A program made the translations under genes and the position numbers. A stretch of DNA of 64,000 nt from Corinectria fuckeliana (Eukaryota > Ascomycota > Sordariomycetes > Hypocreales > Nectriaceae): positions 62,001 to 126,000 of the forward strand of contig WPDH01000156.1 of assembly GCA_019137255.1 (NCBI GenBank), read 5' to 3'. The notes under the pieces were generated by a model. The model made no database searches. It saw only the letters and a list, made by a program, of their open reading frames with translations, and was not told where the DNA came from. Below, one piece after another: positions 1 through 10,543 of this stretch; position 1 is the first letter of the stretch, and each line of letters begins with the position of its first letter.

Positions 1-249
1 CTGACGAACAATGGTCACGAGCTGGGCAAACTTGACGCCTTTCTCCCACCTCGGGGCCCGGCTTGCAAGCGTGATGCGCCGCTTGTACTTCTTCTCGAAT
101 CGGAGCTGCTGCTGGTGGGTGAGCTCCTTGAAGTTGGGCGGCCACACCTTTCGGGCCTTGTAGGGGTTGCTGGCCACGCTCAGGGTCGTCCTCCGGAGAA
201 GCGGCGTCTTTGGCGAGGCAGCCATACGTCTGAAGAGTGTCGGAAACAT
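1..249 (-). CDS. Small basic protein, probably mitochondrial, C-terminus beyond left edge
   Basis: An open frame of 83 codons starts at ATG 249 (minus) and runs off base 1 without a stop, so the gene is partial. The N-terminus (MFPTLFRRMAASPKTPLLRR) is rich in Arg/Ser/Thr and lacks acidic residues, which looks like a mitochondrial presequence. After it comes a basic segment with KVWPPNFKEL and FEKKYKRR, followed by a hydrophobic stretch starting near KFAQLVTIV. The WPP-F-L...R-E-KYRR pattern resembles small uncharacterised fungal proteins, but I cannot name the family. It lies head to head with leucyl-tRNA synthetase, about 430 bp apart. Function unknown; the mitochondrial location is inferred only from the leader. 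Confidence 0.6.
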   Translation of the reverse strand, partial: MFPTLFRRMAASPKTPLLRRTTLSVASNPYKARKVWPPNFKELTHQQQLRFEKKYKRRITLASRAPRWEKGVKFAQLVTIVRQ

Positions 250-679
250 GGCGATAAAACTATGACCGTCGTTTCGAGTCAATGGCAAGGTGAAGCTGCA
301 GAGTCGTCGGGAGATGATGATGGTTGTGACGTACGAGCCTTGCCAAGGTAACTAACGTCAGGTGGTGACGCCACAGCACCGCCTCATCCGGCTCAAGCAT
401 TAGCCACATGTAGCCACTTCCCGAATATTGCCCCGCGATTTTCACCCCTCCTCAAGTCAGACCTGAGGTTTCGTTCCCACCCCAAACCGTGACTCAAAAT
501 TTACCAGGGTGGAATTCCAAGGTATTTAGCCAGTGACCCTTCTTCCAGTTTTGGAGATTGAGTCAGATCAAGACTGATGACGAGACACTTATAGTACCAT
601 ACGTTTGTCGGTTCTCGAAGCAATTCCGGCTACGGCGCACGAGACCCCGATGATGACTTCAACAGACCCCGTTTCCACC
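250..679. promoter_or_regulatory. Divergent intergenic region between left-edge gene and LeuRS
   Basis: About 430 bp between two divergently oriented start codons; it should hold both promoters. No TATA box or known operator is obvious. Two in-frame ATGs at 650 and 653 lie upstream of the preferred LeuRS start at 680. Confidence 0.4.
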
Positions 680-3600
680 ATGGAAGCTCTGACTATTTCC
701 AAGACTAAGGAGCTCAAGGGCGTGCGTGGACTTATACTAAGTCTCTATGGGTGTATAGGCTAACTTTCAACCCCAGACAGAAAAGCGCGACTCCTTGATC
801 GCCGTCGAAAAGAAGTACCAGCAGAAGTGGCAGGACGATGGCATCTTCCAGCCCGATGCTCCCTCGACCACCGAGATCCCCCTCCACTCCATCTCCGCCG
901 CCGAAGTCCGAGAAAAACACCCCAAGTTCTTCGGATGCATGGCCTACCCGTACATGAACGGCACCCTGCATGCCGGCCACTCGTTCTCCGTGAGCAAGGT
1001 CGAGTTCGCTGCCGGTGTCGCGCGGATGCAGGGCAAGCGCGCCCTGTTCCCCATGGGCTTCCACTGCACTGGCATGCCCATCAAGGCCTGCGCTGACAAG
1101 CTGGTCAACGAGATCAAGCTGTTTGGTGAGGACTTTGAGGGCTACAACCCAGACGAGGTCGTCGAGGAGGAGAAGCCGGCCCAGAAGCAGGTCAAGTCGG
1201 ACCCGACCAAGTTCACCGCGAAGAAGGGCAAGGCCGCGGCCAAGACTGTCAAGATGAAGTACCAATTTCAGATCATGAAGGCCATTGGCATCCCAACGGA
1301 AGAGATTCACCAGTTCGCCGACCCCCAGCACTGGCTGAAGTACTTCCCTCCGCTGGCCAAGCGTGATCTGACCAACTTTGGTTGCCGTATCGATTGGCGC
1401 CGCTCTTTCGTCACTACCGACGCCAACCCTTACTACGATGCCTTCGTTCGATGGCAGATGAACCGATTGAAGGAACTTGAGAAGATCAAGTTCGGCAAGC
1501 GATACACCGTGTACTCGATCAAGGATGGCCAGCCCTGCATGGACCACGACCGAGCTGAGGGTGAAGGTGTCAACCCTCAGGAGTACACTGCCCTGAAGCT
1601 CAAGGTTCTTGAGTGGGCTCCCAAGGCTGCTGAGGCTGTCAAGGACAAGGTACCCGAGGGCTCCAACTTCTTCCTGATCCCCGCGACCCTGCGGCCCGAG
1701 ACCATGTACGGGCAGACCTCCTGCTTTGTTGGCCCCAAGATCACCTATGGTGTCTTTAAGGCTAACGAGACCGACTACTACGTCGTCACCAACAGGGCTG
1801 CTCGCAACATGGCCCATCAGGGCATCTTCGCTACGGAGGGCGTTATTGAGAAGGCCGCGGAGATCGCCGGTATTGACATTGTGGGCTCCTTGATCCACGC
1901 TCCCATGTCTGTGCACAAGGAGGGTGTCCGTGTCTTGCCCATGGAGTCCGTCCTGCCTACCAAGGGAACCGGTGTTGTTAGCTGTGTGCCATCTGACAGC
2001 CCTGATGATTACGCAACCATCACTGATCTGGCCAAGAAGGCCGACTACTATGGTATCAAGAAGGAGTGGGCCGAGCTGGAGATTCTTCCCATCATCGAGA
2101 CTCCCTCATACGGCGACCTCTGCGCGCCGTTCCTGGTCAAGAAACTCAAGATCGCTTCGCCCAAGGACACCAAGCAGCTTGAGGAGGCCAAGGAGCTCTC
2201 CTACAAGGAAGGTTACTACCAGGGTATCATGAAGGTCGGCGACTTCAAGGGCGAGAAGGTTGAGGATGCCAAGCCCAAGGTCCGACAACAGTTGCTCGAC
2301 GCTGGTGAGGCCTTTGCCTATGCAGAGCCCGAGCGGAAGGTTGTCAGCCGATCTGGCGACGACTGCATTGTGTCCCTCATGGACCAGTGGTACCTGGACT
2401 ACGGCGAGGAGTCCTGGAAGCAGGTTGCACTGAAGTGGGTTGAGAACGCCGACGGAAAGGGTCTGGAGACTTACACCCCGGAAACCAAGAATGGCTTCGA
2501 GAGCGTCCTGAACTGGCTGAACCAGTGGGCGTGCGCTCGCAGCTTCGGTCTAGGCTCCAGACTCCCCTGGGACCCCCAGTTCTTGGTTGAGAGTCTGAGT
2601 GACTCGACCATCTACATGGCATACTACACTGTCGCCCACTACCTGCACAAGGACATCTTCGGCCGCACCAAGGGTCTTGGTAACGTAGGTCCCGAACAGA
2701 TGACTGACGAGGTATGGGATTACATCTTCTGCCGTCGCGATCTCAGCGACGACATCATCAATGGCTGCAAGATCCCCAGGGAGACTCTGGAGAGCATGCG
2801 ACGTGAGTTCGAGTACTTCTATCCCCTCGACGTACGAGCTTCCGGTAAAGACTTGATCCCCAACCATTTGACCTTCTTCCTGTACGTCCACCTGGCCATT
2901 TTCCCTCCGGAGTACTGGCCCCGCAGCATCCGAGCCAACGGCCATTTGATGTTGAACGGCGAGAAGATGAGCAAGAGCACTGGAAACTTCATGACCCTGC
3001 AGGACATGACGGAAAAGTACGGTGCAGATGCGTCCCGAATCGCCCTGGCCGATTCCGGCGATGGTGTCAACGACGCCAACTTTGAGGAGGATGTTGCCGA
3101 CAACAACATCCTGCGTCTGTTCAACCTGCGCGAGTGGTGCGAGGAGATGGTGCGTGAACAGGACCAGCTCCGAACTGGGGAGGCAAACTCCTTCCAGGAT
3201 GCCATCTTCAACAATGAGATGAACGCGGTTGCTCAGGAGGCCATTGAGCAATACGCTCAAACCAACTACAAGCTGGCTCTGAAGGCCGGTCTGTACGAGC
3301 TGACTAGCGCGCGTGACTTTTACCGCGAGGCCTGTGCTGCTGCCAACATCAAGATGCACAAGGACCTCGTCTTCCGGTACATCGAGCTGCAGGCCCTGCT
3401 GCTGGCCGTCATTGCGCCTCACTGGTCCGAGTACATCTGGCTGGAGGTGTTGAAGAAGGAGGGCACCATTCACAATGCCCGATTCCCCGAGGTCGGTTCC
3501 GTTGACAGCGCTCTGTCTGCCAAGCGAGACTACGTCCGCAACACTGCCTCCAACGTCAACTCGGCTGAGGGGCTGCAGCTGAAGAAGAAGGCCAAGGGCA

Positions 3601-4067
3601 AGGAGACGTCGTTTGACCCCAAGAAGCCCAAGAAGCTGACTGTCTTTATGACGGACAAGTTCCCGGCGTGGCAGGCCAAGTACATTGATCTGCTCAAGGA
3701 GTTTTGGGACCCTGCGACCAACTCAGCCAACGACAAGCAGCTGAACGGCAGGATCGGCAAGATGGGTGAGATGAAGAAGGCGATGCCTTTCGTGCAGGGC
3801 CTGAAGAGGCGTCTGCAGGCGGGCGAGCCCGCCAGCGTGGTCCTGGAGCAGAAGCTTGTATTTGATGAGAAGGAGACTCTCTTGCAGATGGTGCCGGGCC
3901 TGACGCGAACCAGCGACTTGGTGTCTTGCGAGGTCCTAGCCGTCTCCGAGGACGGCAAGAAGGTCGTGAACCTGGCGGATGGCAAGGAAGTTGAGGTTTC
4001 GACGCCTATTGCCGGTAACGCTGTGCCTGGTTTCCCAACTTTCCTCTTTGAGAACGTGGAGGTTTAG
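680..4067 (+). CDS. Leucyl-tRNA synthetase, cytosolic
   Basis: Class I aminoacyl-tRNA synthetase that charges tRNA-Leu in the cytosol (ortholog of yeast CDC60). Model: exon 1 680-721, a 55-bp intron 722-776 (GTGCGT..CCCCAG, branch GCTAAC), then a 3.3-kb exon; 1110 aa, the usual size for the eukaryotic cytosolic enzyme. The HIGH signature appears as HAGH at residues 79-82, within AYPYMNGTLHAGHS. The KMSKS loop is intact at residues 744-748. Between them lies the CP1 editing domain, including TLRPETMYGQTSCFVGP. The Lys-rich C-terminal extension is typical of archaeal/eukaryotic LeuRS. ATG 680 is chosen because its context (TTTCCACCATGG) is optimal; ATGs at 650 and 653 are in frame and would add ten residues, possibly as an alternative N-terminus. 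No sign of a separate mitochondrial copy here. Confidence 0.97.
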
Positions 4068-4894
4068 TTAAGTTGGGGAATATGAGCGTGTGGAGTGAGA
4101 GGGAATGCTAGACATGGACGACTGGTAAAGGGTAGACGATGAGAAAAAGCATCATGGGATGATGAGGTAAACACTGATTTGGTATGACATGGCATTAGGT
4201 AGAGAAAGACTATTTGGAGATTTCCCGGGCTTTGCTGTGTACTATGTGTAGCGATGACGGAAGTGCGAATCTATCGTAGCAAAAGGCGTCATCTCGGAGC
4301 CGTTTCTGGCAGCATGAAAACCTCGAGGTTGGGAGTTGGAGGTTCGAGTTTCGAAACGCGCCAGCATTTGCCACAGGTGGTCGGCACACCCCTCAACCTG
4401 ATAGTCCACAGCTCGTATACTTCGTACTTATCTGCTTAGGGCTGCGGAAACTCGAAGGCTAAATGCTTGATGGGAGCATTTGTTGACATTGTGGCGGCTA
4501 TTTGGCTTGTTGCTGCGGTCCCCGTTGGCCCAGCCACGGCTTGATGCGGGAAACGGGAAAGGTTGTGGATGCGCCATCCAATGGACGGTGAGGGGTTGCT
4601 GCAAGTCGGAGAGAGTTCAATGTTTACATACAAGGTGTTGGTGGGGGTTTATCTAGTGGAGGAGGGTGGCTGGGGGATGGATGGCGATTGCATTTTGTGG
4701 ATGGGGGTAACTTGTACCCTTGAAAATGGGCCTCTATTTTTCTGGGCGTTATCCTGCATTGTCCTTTACAAGCCGGGCGCTACTAACAGGTGCCGGTTAT
4801 ATTCATAGATGAGACGGTTTAGGATCGAATATCTTTAGCTCAGCCGAGGCGATTTTCCTTAATAGTTCTGGCGGTGTCTTTGTTGGTCTCGTTA

Positions 4895-4951
4895 GTGTAG
4901 AGGACCCGTCGAGGTGTAGAGGACCCGTCGAGGTGTAGAGGACCCGTCGAG
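4895..4951. repeat. Tandem repeat, 3 x 19 bp, perfect
   Basis: The unit GTGTAGAGGACCCGTCGAG occurs three times in a row with no mismatch, at 4895-4913, 4914-4932 and 4933-4951. It is intergenic. Confidence 0.95.
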
Positions 4952-5263
4952 GCTAGAACCACCCCCTTGTCATGATGGACCTTTAGGGTGCCATGACGCA
5001 AGATGCCTCATCCACGGATGCGTCCAAAGTCCAGGCCTTGAATGGCCCAGCCTCTCCTCCCTACCAAACTTACCCTCGACGCCGTCCCCTGGCGCCGTGG
5101 CAACAGGGCGGCCTGCTGGATAGCCTGCAGATATGTGACAGGACGCTGAGGCTGCCTCGGAAAAGCGCATGGCTGGACCAACGAGCGTCGTCTCTCCAGC
5201 ACCCGGGACTACGGCATTGTTGTTTTCGTTGCTGCCCGGAAACCCATGGCGTTGGCGCCATTG

Positions 5264-5281
5264 GACGTCGACGTCGACGTC
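5264..5281. repeat. GACGTC x3 self-complementary repeat
   Basis: Three consecutive GACGTC hexamers form an 18-bp perfect palindrome, about 350 bp upstream of the small GPI-type gene. TGACGTC-like cores can bind bZIP (CRE/ATF) factors, so this could be a regulatory site; that is an inference. Confidence 0.5.
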
Positions 5282-5401
5282 GCACTATGGACATGGTATA
5301 CTATGCATGGCGGTGGTCGGGTCGGGGCTGCGATGATGCAAGCCACCTACTCCAGCGCGAGGTGAGCCGGCCGTGTCGTGCTTGGAGCTTGGAGGACGGG
5401 G

Positions 5402-5409
5402 ATATATAA
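5402..5409 (+). promoter_or_regulatory. TATA box of the small GPI-type gene
   Basis: ATATATAA lies 224 bp upstream of ATG 5633 and is followed by a pyrimidine-rich leader (CTCTTCTACCCTCTC and similar), as in strongly expressed fungal genes. Confidence 0.55.
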
Positions 5410-5632
5410 CCTCCCAACGGTTCCTCTCGTTGCTCAAGTTGGCTCCCAAGCATCCCATCTCCTCTTCTACCCTCTCAATCCTCAAAGCCTATCGGTTCAG
5501 ACTGGTATTTGTCTATACGAGACTCCAAACTCTTGTGTTCAGTCTTGTTACATCTTCAGCTGCAAGCTTCAACCAACACACACGCACAACCACTCTCAAA
5601 ACACCCTCCTCTACCCCCCAGCAAGACTCACC

Positions 5633-5990
5633 ATGCTTTTCGCTCACGTCCTCGCTCTCGCCGGTGCCGCTACCGCTTACGTGGTCCCCGTCGACACCGT
5701 CACCTACGTGACCACCCCCGTTCCTTACCAGAACACCACCAGCACCGCGTACCCCGTTGTGCCGACCTCAGAGCGTAAGTGGATTCTGAAGTCTGGCCGT
5801 CGCTTGGACGTGCAAACTGACAAAGAGAACAGCTTCCTACCCCAACGGGACCACAACCATCGCGCCCAGCGCGCCCGTCGTCACCGCCACGGAGCCTACC
5901 GGCGTCACTGGTGGTGCCGCTGCTCACAAGATGCAGGGATCCCTGGCTGCTCTGATGCTCCTGGCCGTTGCAGGCGTTCTTGTTCTGTGA
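5633..5990 (+). CDS. Small secreted Ser/Thr-rich protein, probably GPI-anchored
   Basis: Two exons, 5633-5774 and 5833-5990, with a 58-bp intron (GTAAGT..ACAG), give a 99-aa protein. The first 16-19 residues form a signal peptide (MLFAHVLALAGAATAY). The mature part is rich in Thr, Val, Pro and Tyr with N-glycosylation sites (NTT, NGT). The last 20 or so residues are hydrophobic and end in LAVAGVLVL, preceded by small residues (TGGAAAHKM), as expected of a GPI attachment signal. This layout is common in small fungal cell-wall proteins. No catalytic domain is visible. Both exons are in phase (GAG C|CT TCC), and the second exon keeps an open frame to the stop that coincides with the hydrophobic tail. 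A TATA box and CT-rich leader suggest high expression. The exact role is unknown. Confidence 0.75.
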
Positions 5991-6806
5991 ACGGATGTTG
6001 AGACGGAACTGGATATAAAGAATTGATGTGCAACGCAAATAAGGCGGCTTGGGACAATTTGTATAGGAGGTTAGGGCCGGATAGGCTACATGGGGCTGGA
6101 TAAGGTCGACATAGGAGTCATTCATGAAACAGGGTCGCTTCGGTATTAATATTAATTTTAGATATCTATAATGAACACAACATATAGTCTGCGTAACATG
6201 ACTCGTATCTTGATTTGTACTTGCTCGTACCTGTCTGCGGCTGGTACTGATGAGTGACTTGGAGTAGAAAGGCTTGGACATGTTTCCCTATCCCTCTTTA
6301 CTTAATCCGGTCCAATCTATCCCCTCAACTTGGCGCTGAAATTGTGTTTTCATGCAGCTATCTGCTTGGTTTGGTTTGGTTTGGTGTGAAGTGCTGTACC
6401 TCATCTTCTACTTCGCACTTCATTGGTGATGGTTCGGGATATTCCGTAGGTTGAATGCATGGCATGATCCCTTCTTCCGTTCCCCAAGCGATGAACTGTT
6501 ATCTCTTTGGCATTCGGAATAAGATGGCTGAATAGCCTGAAGTGGTTTGTAGATACGTTTTGTCGTAGAGCTTCTTTATGGAAGTCCTCGGGCGCATGCT
6601 GTGTGTGCCGGACGAGGTCCCTTCGTCGACTACAAAGACCTAACTAACTCGCGGGTGAGCCAGGTGTATCCGAGACAACTATCGACGTGGAATCTCGTGG
6701 TCGGAGCGAAATGCCGCAGGATCGATCGTCCGATATTTTGCGGGTTATGGCTGTCTCGGGGACTTGTTGCGACTGTTTTGAGTCGGTCGTGCGCGTCTTG
6801 GGGTGT
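5991..6806. other. Convergent intergenic region, no gene seen
   Basis: About 0.8 kb between the ends of the GPI-type gene (+) and DPH3 (-). AT-rich near 6140-6180 (ATTAATATTAATTTT), probably 3' UTR and terminator sequence. Small frames here show no known domain. Confidence 0.45.
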
Positions 6807-7128
6807 TCAGGCAGCGATTGGAACCTGGCCGCCCGAAGGTCCAGAGGAAGGAGGCTGCGGTAAATCATCCTGAGCAAGACTTAGTTTTGTTTACCGATCA
6901 AAGAGGAGATGTACCAAAAAAAAAACGCACCAAGTCAAAGATGACGCGGATCATGAGGCTGCAGCTGGGACAGACGGCAATGTCCTGCTCGTCGAGCAGA
7001 TCGTCGAGGGCGATGGAGAACTTGTCGCCGCAGGGACACGGATAGTGGTAGACCTGCATAGCCTCATCCCAGGTCATATCTTCGATCTCGATCTCGTCGT
7101 AGATGGAGAGATTCTCGTCGTCGGACAT
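6807..7128 (-). CDS. DPH3: Diphthamide biosynthesis protein 3 (CSL zinc finger)
   Basis: DPH3/Kti11 is the small iron/zinc protein that donates electrons to Dph1-Dph2 in the first step of diphthamide formation on eEF2; it also serves Elongator. Exon 1 is 7128-6931 and exon 2 is 6869-6807, separated by a 61-bp intron (GTGCGT..GCTCAG); 86 aa, normal for the family. The N-terminus SIYDEIEIEDMTWDEAMQVY is diagnostic. The four metal-binding cysteines are C31, C33, C53 and C56 (YPCPCGD, CPSCSLMIRVIFD). Splicing restores the conserved IFD-x-DDLP after MIRV; without it the frame reads through a poly-T tract into VRFFFG. Divergent from the ABC transporter gene at 7756. Confidence 0.95.
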
Positions 7129-7755
7129 GATGGCGGCTGAAATTCGAGGATGAGTCTGAGTCTGAGTGACGACGGGAGAGAAAGGAAAATGTTGCCCCGC
7201 GATGCGATGGCAAAAAACCCGTCCCCCGCCAGACGTGGCTGATGCATTAGGTAATCCGGGGTTAGGTTAGGTAAAGATAGTGTGGCTGGTGAAGTTGGAA
7301 TTCCGGGCTCTTGGTCAAGTGTCGATCACATGCCGACGGGGGAAAGTGTGGGGAGGCCTGCCATGACCGACCTGCCCCGGAGTGGCTTCGGCCGAGGAGC
7401 TTCTGTAGTAGAGGCGACTGTAGTAGAGGCGACTGTAGAGGCGACTCCAACGTCGCCTCACAAGACCAACCATGACTGCCATGTAGTCTACCAACCCCGC
7501 TCAAACCATCATCGTTGAATCTTGGAAATCCCATCCCTTGTCGCCCTTTCTTCGCCTGCTGCTCCCTTGCGGGATCTGTACCCCAATGCGCCGCCCGTGA
7601 CGTGACGTCGTCGCCCACTGCTCCCTCCTGAAACGACGACGACGGCCACGACCACCAACTATCACCACATCGCCACATCGCCCTTCGCATCCTCCCTCCA
7701 GATTCCACGGCTACTACACAATCTCACGGGCCTCCTACCCACCCGCGGCGCCGCC
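7129..7755. promoter_or_regulatory. Divergent promoter region of DPH3 and the ABC transporter
   Basis: About 630 bp between two divergent starts. It contains a short direct-repeat array at 7403-7444 and pyrimidine-rich leader sequence before ATG 7756. No coding frame of known type. Confidence 0.45.
7403..7444. repeat. Short direct-repeat array (15, 15 and 12 bp)
   Basis: CTGTAGTAGAGGCGA occurs at 7403-7417 and 7418-7432, followed by a copy lacking one TAG triplet at 7433-7444. Confidence 0.85.
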
Positions 7756-10047
7756 ATGGCCTCGCAGTCGAAACTCCTGCTGTCCGGAGACCGCACCCTC
7801 CGCGGCCTCATCACGCGCCTCACCGGGCTCTACGTCTCCAACCGCTCCCGCATCTCGCGCGCCGTCTGGATCACCCTCTTCCTCGCCCTCGCCAACCGCA
7901 TCCGCCATGCCGTCTCCGAGCAGAAGGCCGCCTCCGCCCGCGAGGCCGCCCAGCGCGTCGCCCGCCGCGGCACCACCTCTTCCGGCAGCGAGGAGACGCC
8001 CCGGAAAAAGGTCGAGCTGAACCGCGACTTCTTTCGCTCCCTCTTGCGCCTGCTGCGCATCGTCGTCCCCGGCTGGAAAAGCAAAGAGGGCCGGCTGTTG
8101 ATGAGCCACAGCTTCTTCTTGGTGTTGCGGACCCTCATCAGCTTGCGCGTTGCTGAGATGGACGGCGCCATCGTCAAAGCCCTGGTCAAGGGCAACGGCA
8201 AGGAGTTTCTCAAGCGCATCGTCTGGTGGATGTTGATCGCTGTTCCGGCCACCTTTACCAATTCCATGGTGAGTATCGCAACCCGACCGGCTTCGTTCAA
8301 TATCCGCTAACCTTCCTCCACCAGCTTTCATATCACCAGGCGGAGCTGTCGCTCAAGTACCGATCGCGTCTCACACAGCACATTCACGACAAGTACCTCT
8401 CCAACCTGACCTTCTACGGCATCTCCGCGCTGGATGACCGAATAAAGAACCCCGATCAGTTGATTGCCGTCGACGTGTCCAAGTTCTCCAACAGCCTCGC
8501 TGAACTCTACAGCAATCTGGCAAAGCCCATGCTGGACATGGTGAGACTGGCTTCACCACGACCTTTGCGCACTCCCACTGATCATTGCATAGACCATCTA
8601 CACCTACTCCCTATCAAAGAGCGTTGGCGGCGAGGGAGTCGTCTTCATGTCACTCCTCGTGCAACTCTCGGCAAACGTCATGAGAGCTCTGACACCGCCA
8701 TTCGGCAAGTATGTCGCCGATGAGGCCAGGCTCGAAGGAGAATTCCGCTTCCAACATTCGCGCCTCATCGACTACAGCGAAGAGGTTGCGCTTTACGGCG
8801 GCCACAAGGCCGAGAAAGATACCCTCGACAAGGGCTACTTCACTCTCATCAAACACGTCAACCACATCCTCCGCCGCCGCTTCTACCACGGCTTCATGGA
8901 GGACTTTGTCATCAAGTACTTCTGGGGCGCCTTGGGTCTGTTGCTCTGCGGCGTCCCCGTCTTCATCAAGATGCCCGGACACATCGCCATGAACATGGGC
9001 GATCGGACAGAGGCTTTTGTAACTAACCGGCGCATGCTCCTGTCCGCGTCAGACGCCTTCGGCCGCATCATGTTCTCGTACCGAGAAGTCATGGAGCTGG
9101 CGGGATACACGTCTCGCGTTGCCACACTTCTTGATGTCATGGAAGACGTGCAGTCGGGCCACTTTGAGAAGAAGCTCGTCTCGTCCTCGGGCACTGAGGG
9201 CAACGAGACGGTCCTCAAGGGACGGGGGACAGTCCTCGAGAGCAAGGACATTACTTTCATCGACGTGTAAGTGAGACCCGCAAGCAGAATCGGTTGCTCA
9301 GGCTAACACCAGCTCGTCAGGCCCATCATCTCTCCGAATGGCGACGTGCTCGTCAAGGCCCTGTCCTTCTCCCTCAAGCAAGGCGACCACCTCCTCGTCG
9401 TCGGCCCCAACGGCTGCGGCAAGTCGTCCCTCTTCCGTATTCTCGGCGGCCTGTGGCCCGTCTACGGCGGCACCGTCCACAAGCCGCCTTTCCATGCCAT
9501 CTTCTACATCCCCCAGCGCCCCTACCTGTCCCGCGGCTCTCTCCGCCAGCAGATCATCTACCCCGAGTCCCTGCGCCAGATGCGCGCCCGCGGCGTTACC
9601 GACGCCGACCTCTTCGCCATCCTCAAGACGCTCGGCCTCGAGCACCTCACCGACCTCTACGAGGAGGGCTGGGACGCCGAGGCCGAGTGGCGCGACGTCC
9701 TCTCCGGCGGCCTGCAGCAGCGCGTCGCCATGGCCCGGCTCTTCTACCACCGCCCGCGCTACGCCATCCTCGACGAGTGCACCAGCAGCGTCACCCTCGA
9801 CGCCGAAAAGGCCATGTACGACAACGCCAAAGCCCTCGGCATCACCCTCATGACCGTCAGCCACCGCCGCAGCTTGTGGAAGTACCACTCGCACATCCTG
9901 CAGTTCGACGGCCAGGGCAACTACATCTTCACCCGCCTCGACGCCGACCGTCGCCTCAAGCTCGAGGATGAGCGGGAGGACCTCGAGGTCCGCCTGAGAC
10001 AGGTGCCCGAGCTGGAGCGCCGCATTGCAGAGTTGACGGCTGCGTGA
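7756..10047 (+). CDS. Peroxisomal ABC half-transporter, subfamily D (Pxa/ALDP type)
   Basis: Imports very-long- and long-chain acyl-CoA into peroxisomes for beta-oxidation, as a heterodimer of two half-transporters (Pxa1/Pxa2 in yeast). Exons 7756-8268, 8325-8540, 8593-9266 and 9321-10047 join in frame to 709 aa. The N-terminal half is an ABC_membrane_2 domain with the EAA-like motif EEVALYGGHKAE. The nucleotide-binding domain follows: Walker A GPNGCGKSS, signature LSGGLQQR, Walker B YAILDECTS with catalytic Glu, and switch His in VSHRRSLWKYH. A C-terminal segment LEDEREDLEVRLRQVPELERRIAEL is probably coiled coil. The length suits the shorter partner (Pxa2-like), but assignment to Pxa1 or Pxa2 needs a tree. 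Introns are 52-56 bp, each with a consensus donor. Confidence 0.95.
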
Positions 10048-10543
10048 GAATGGAGAGACGGAGAGACGGGGAGAGAGAGAAAGGAAGAGATGGAGGAGAC
10101 GGAAGAGAAATGGAGTAGCCGATTATCATGCTATCTGTACCAGTGTAGAACAGTGCTCCTCAATCTTATTTTCAAGCGAAGTAACATGATTTTCCCTACA
10201 ATAATCGCCTCCGAGTGACATGATTGACAATTCCTCGTGCACATTGAAGATTCCCTGCCTTGTGTCTTTGTTGCGGACTATGAACAACAACTTTAGAGAG
10301 TAATGAAAAGTCATCTGTTTGTACTTTAATTATTCATCCCCTTATCCCCAAAGCTCCGAAAGTATCTTCCAATATCGACAAGCTCCCATCCGGCCCAATC
10401 TGAAGGGTATCGCAACTAAATCAACCAAACAAGTACATTCAACGGCAACGTGCCGTGCCAATATATCCGGAACACCAAAGAACAAGACACGAGACGCCCT
10501 GACCAGCACCGTCACCATCATCACCATCATCGCTAACTCAGTC
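10048..10543. other. Convergent intergenic region, 3' ends
   Basis: About 0.5 kb between the ABC transporter (+) and the RBR ligase (-). Just after the ABC stop there is a purine-rich GAGAGA stretch (10050-10110). Nothing else recognisable. Confidence 0.4.

Larger units (their letters stand above)
4068..5632. other. Intergenic region, no gene seen
   Basis: About 1.56 kb between LeuRS and the small GPI-type protein. Short open frames here match no family. It holds a 19-bp triplicate (4895-4951), a GACGTC triplet palindrome (5264-5281), and a TATA box with a CT-rich leader for the downstream gene. Confidence 0.5.

Noticed and set aside
732..1916. 394-codon minus-strand open frame opposite LeuRS
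   Set aside because: Leu/Val/Gly/Asp-rich antisense shadow of a real, well-conserved coding strand; no domain or splice context.
5378..6001. A 207-codon frame that includes the GPI-type protein start
   Set aside because: It reads through the intron and then in the wrong frame; the spliced 99-aa model explains both signal peptide and hydrophobic tail.
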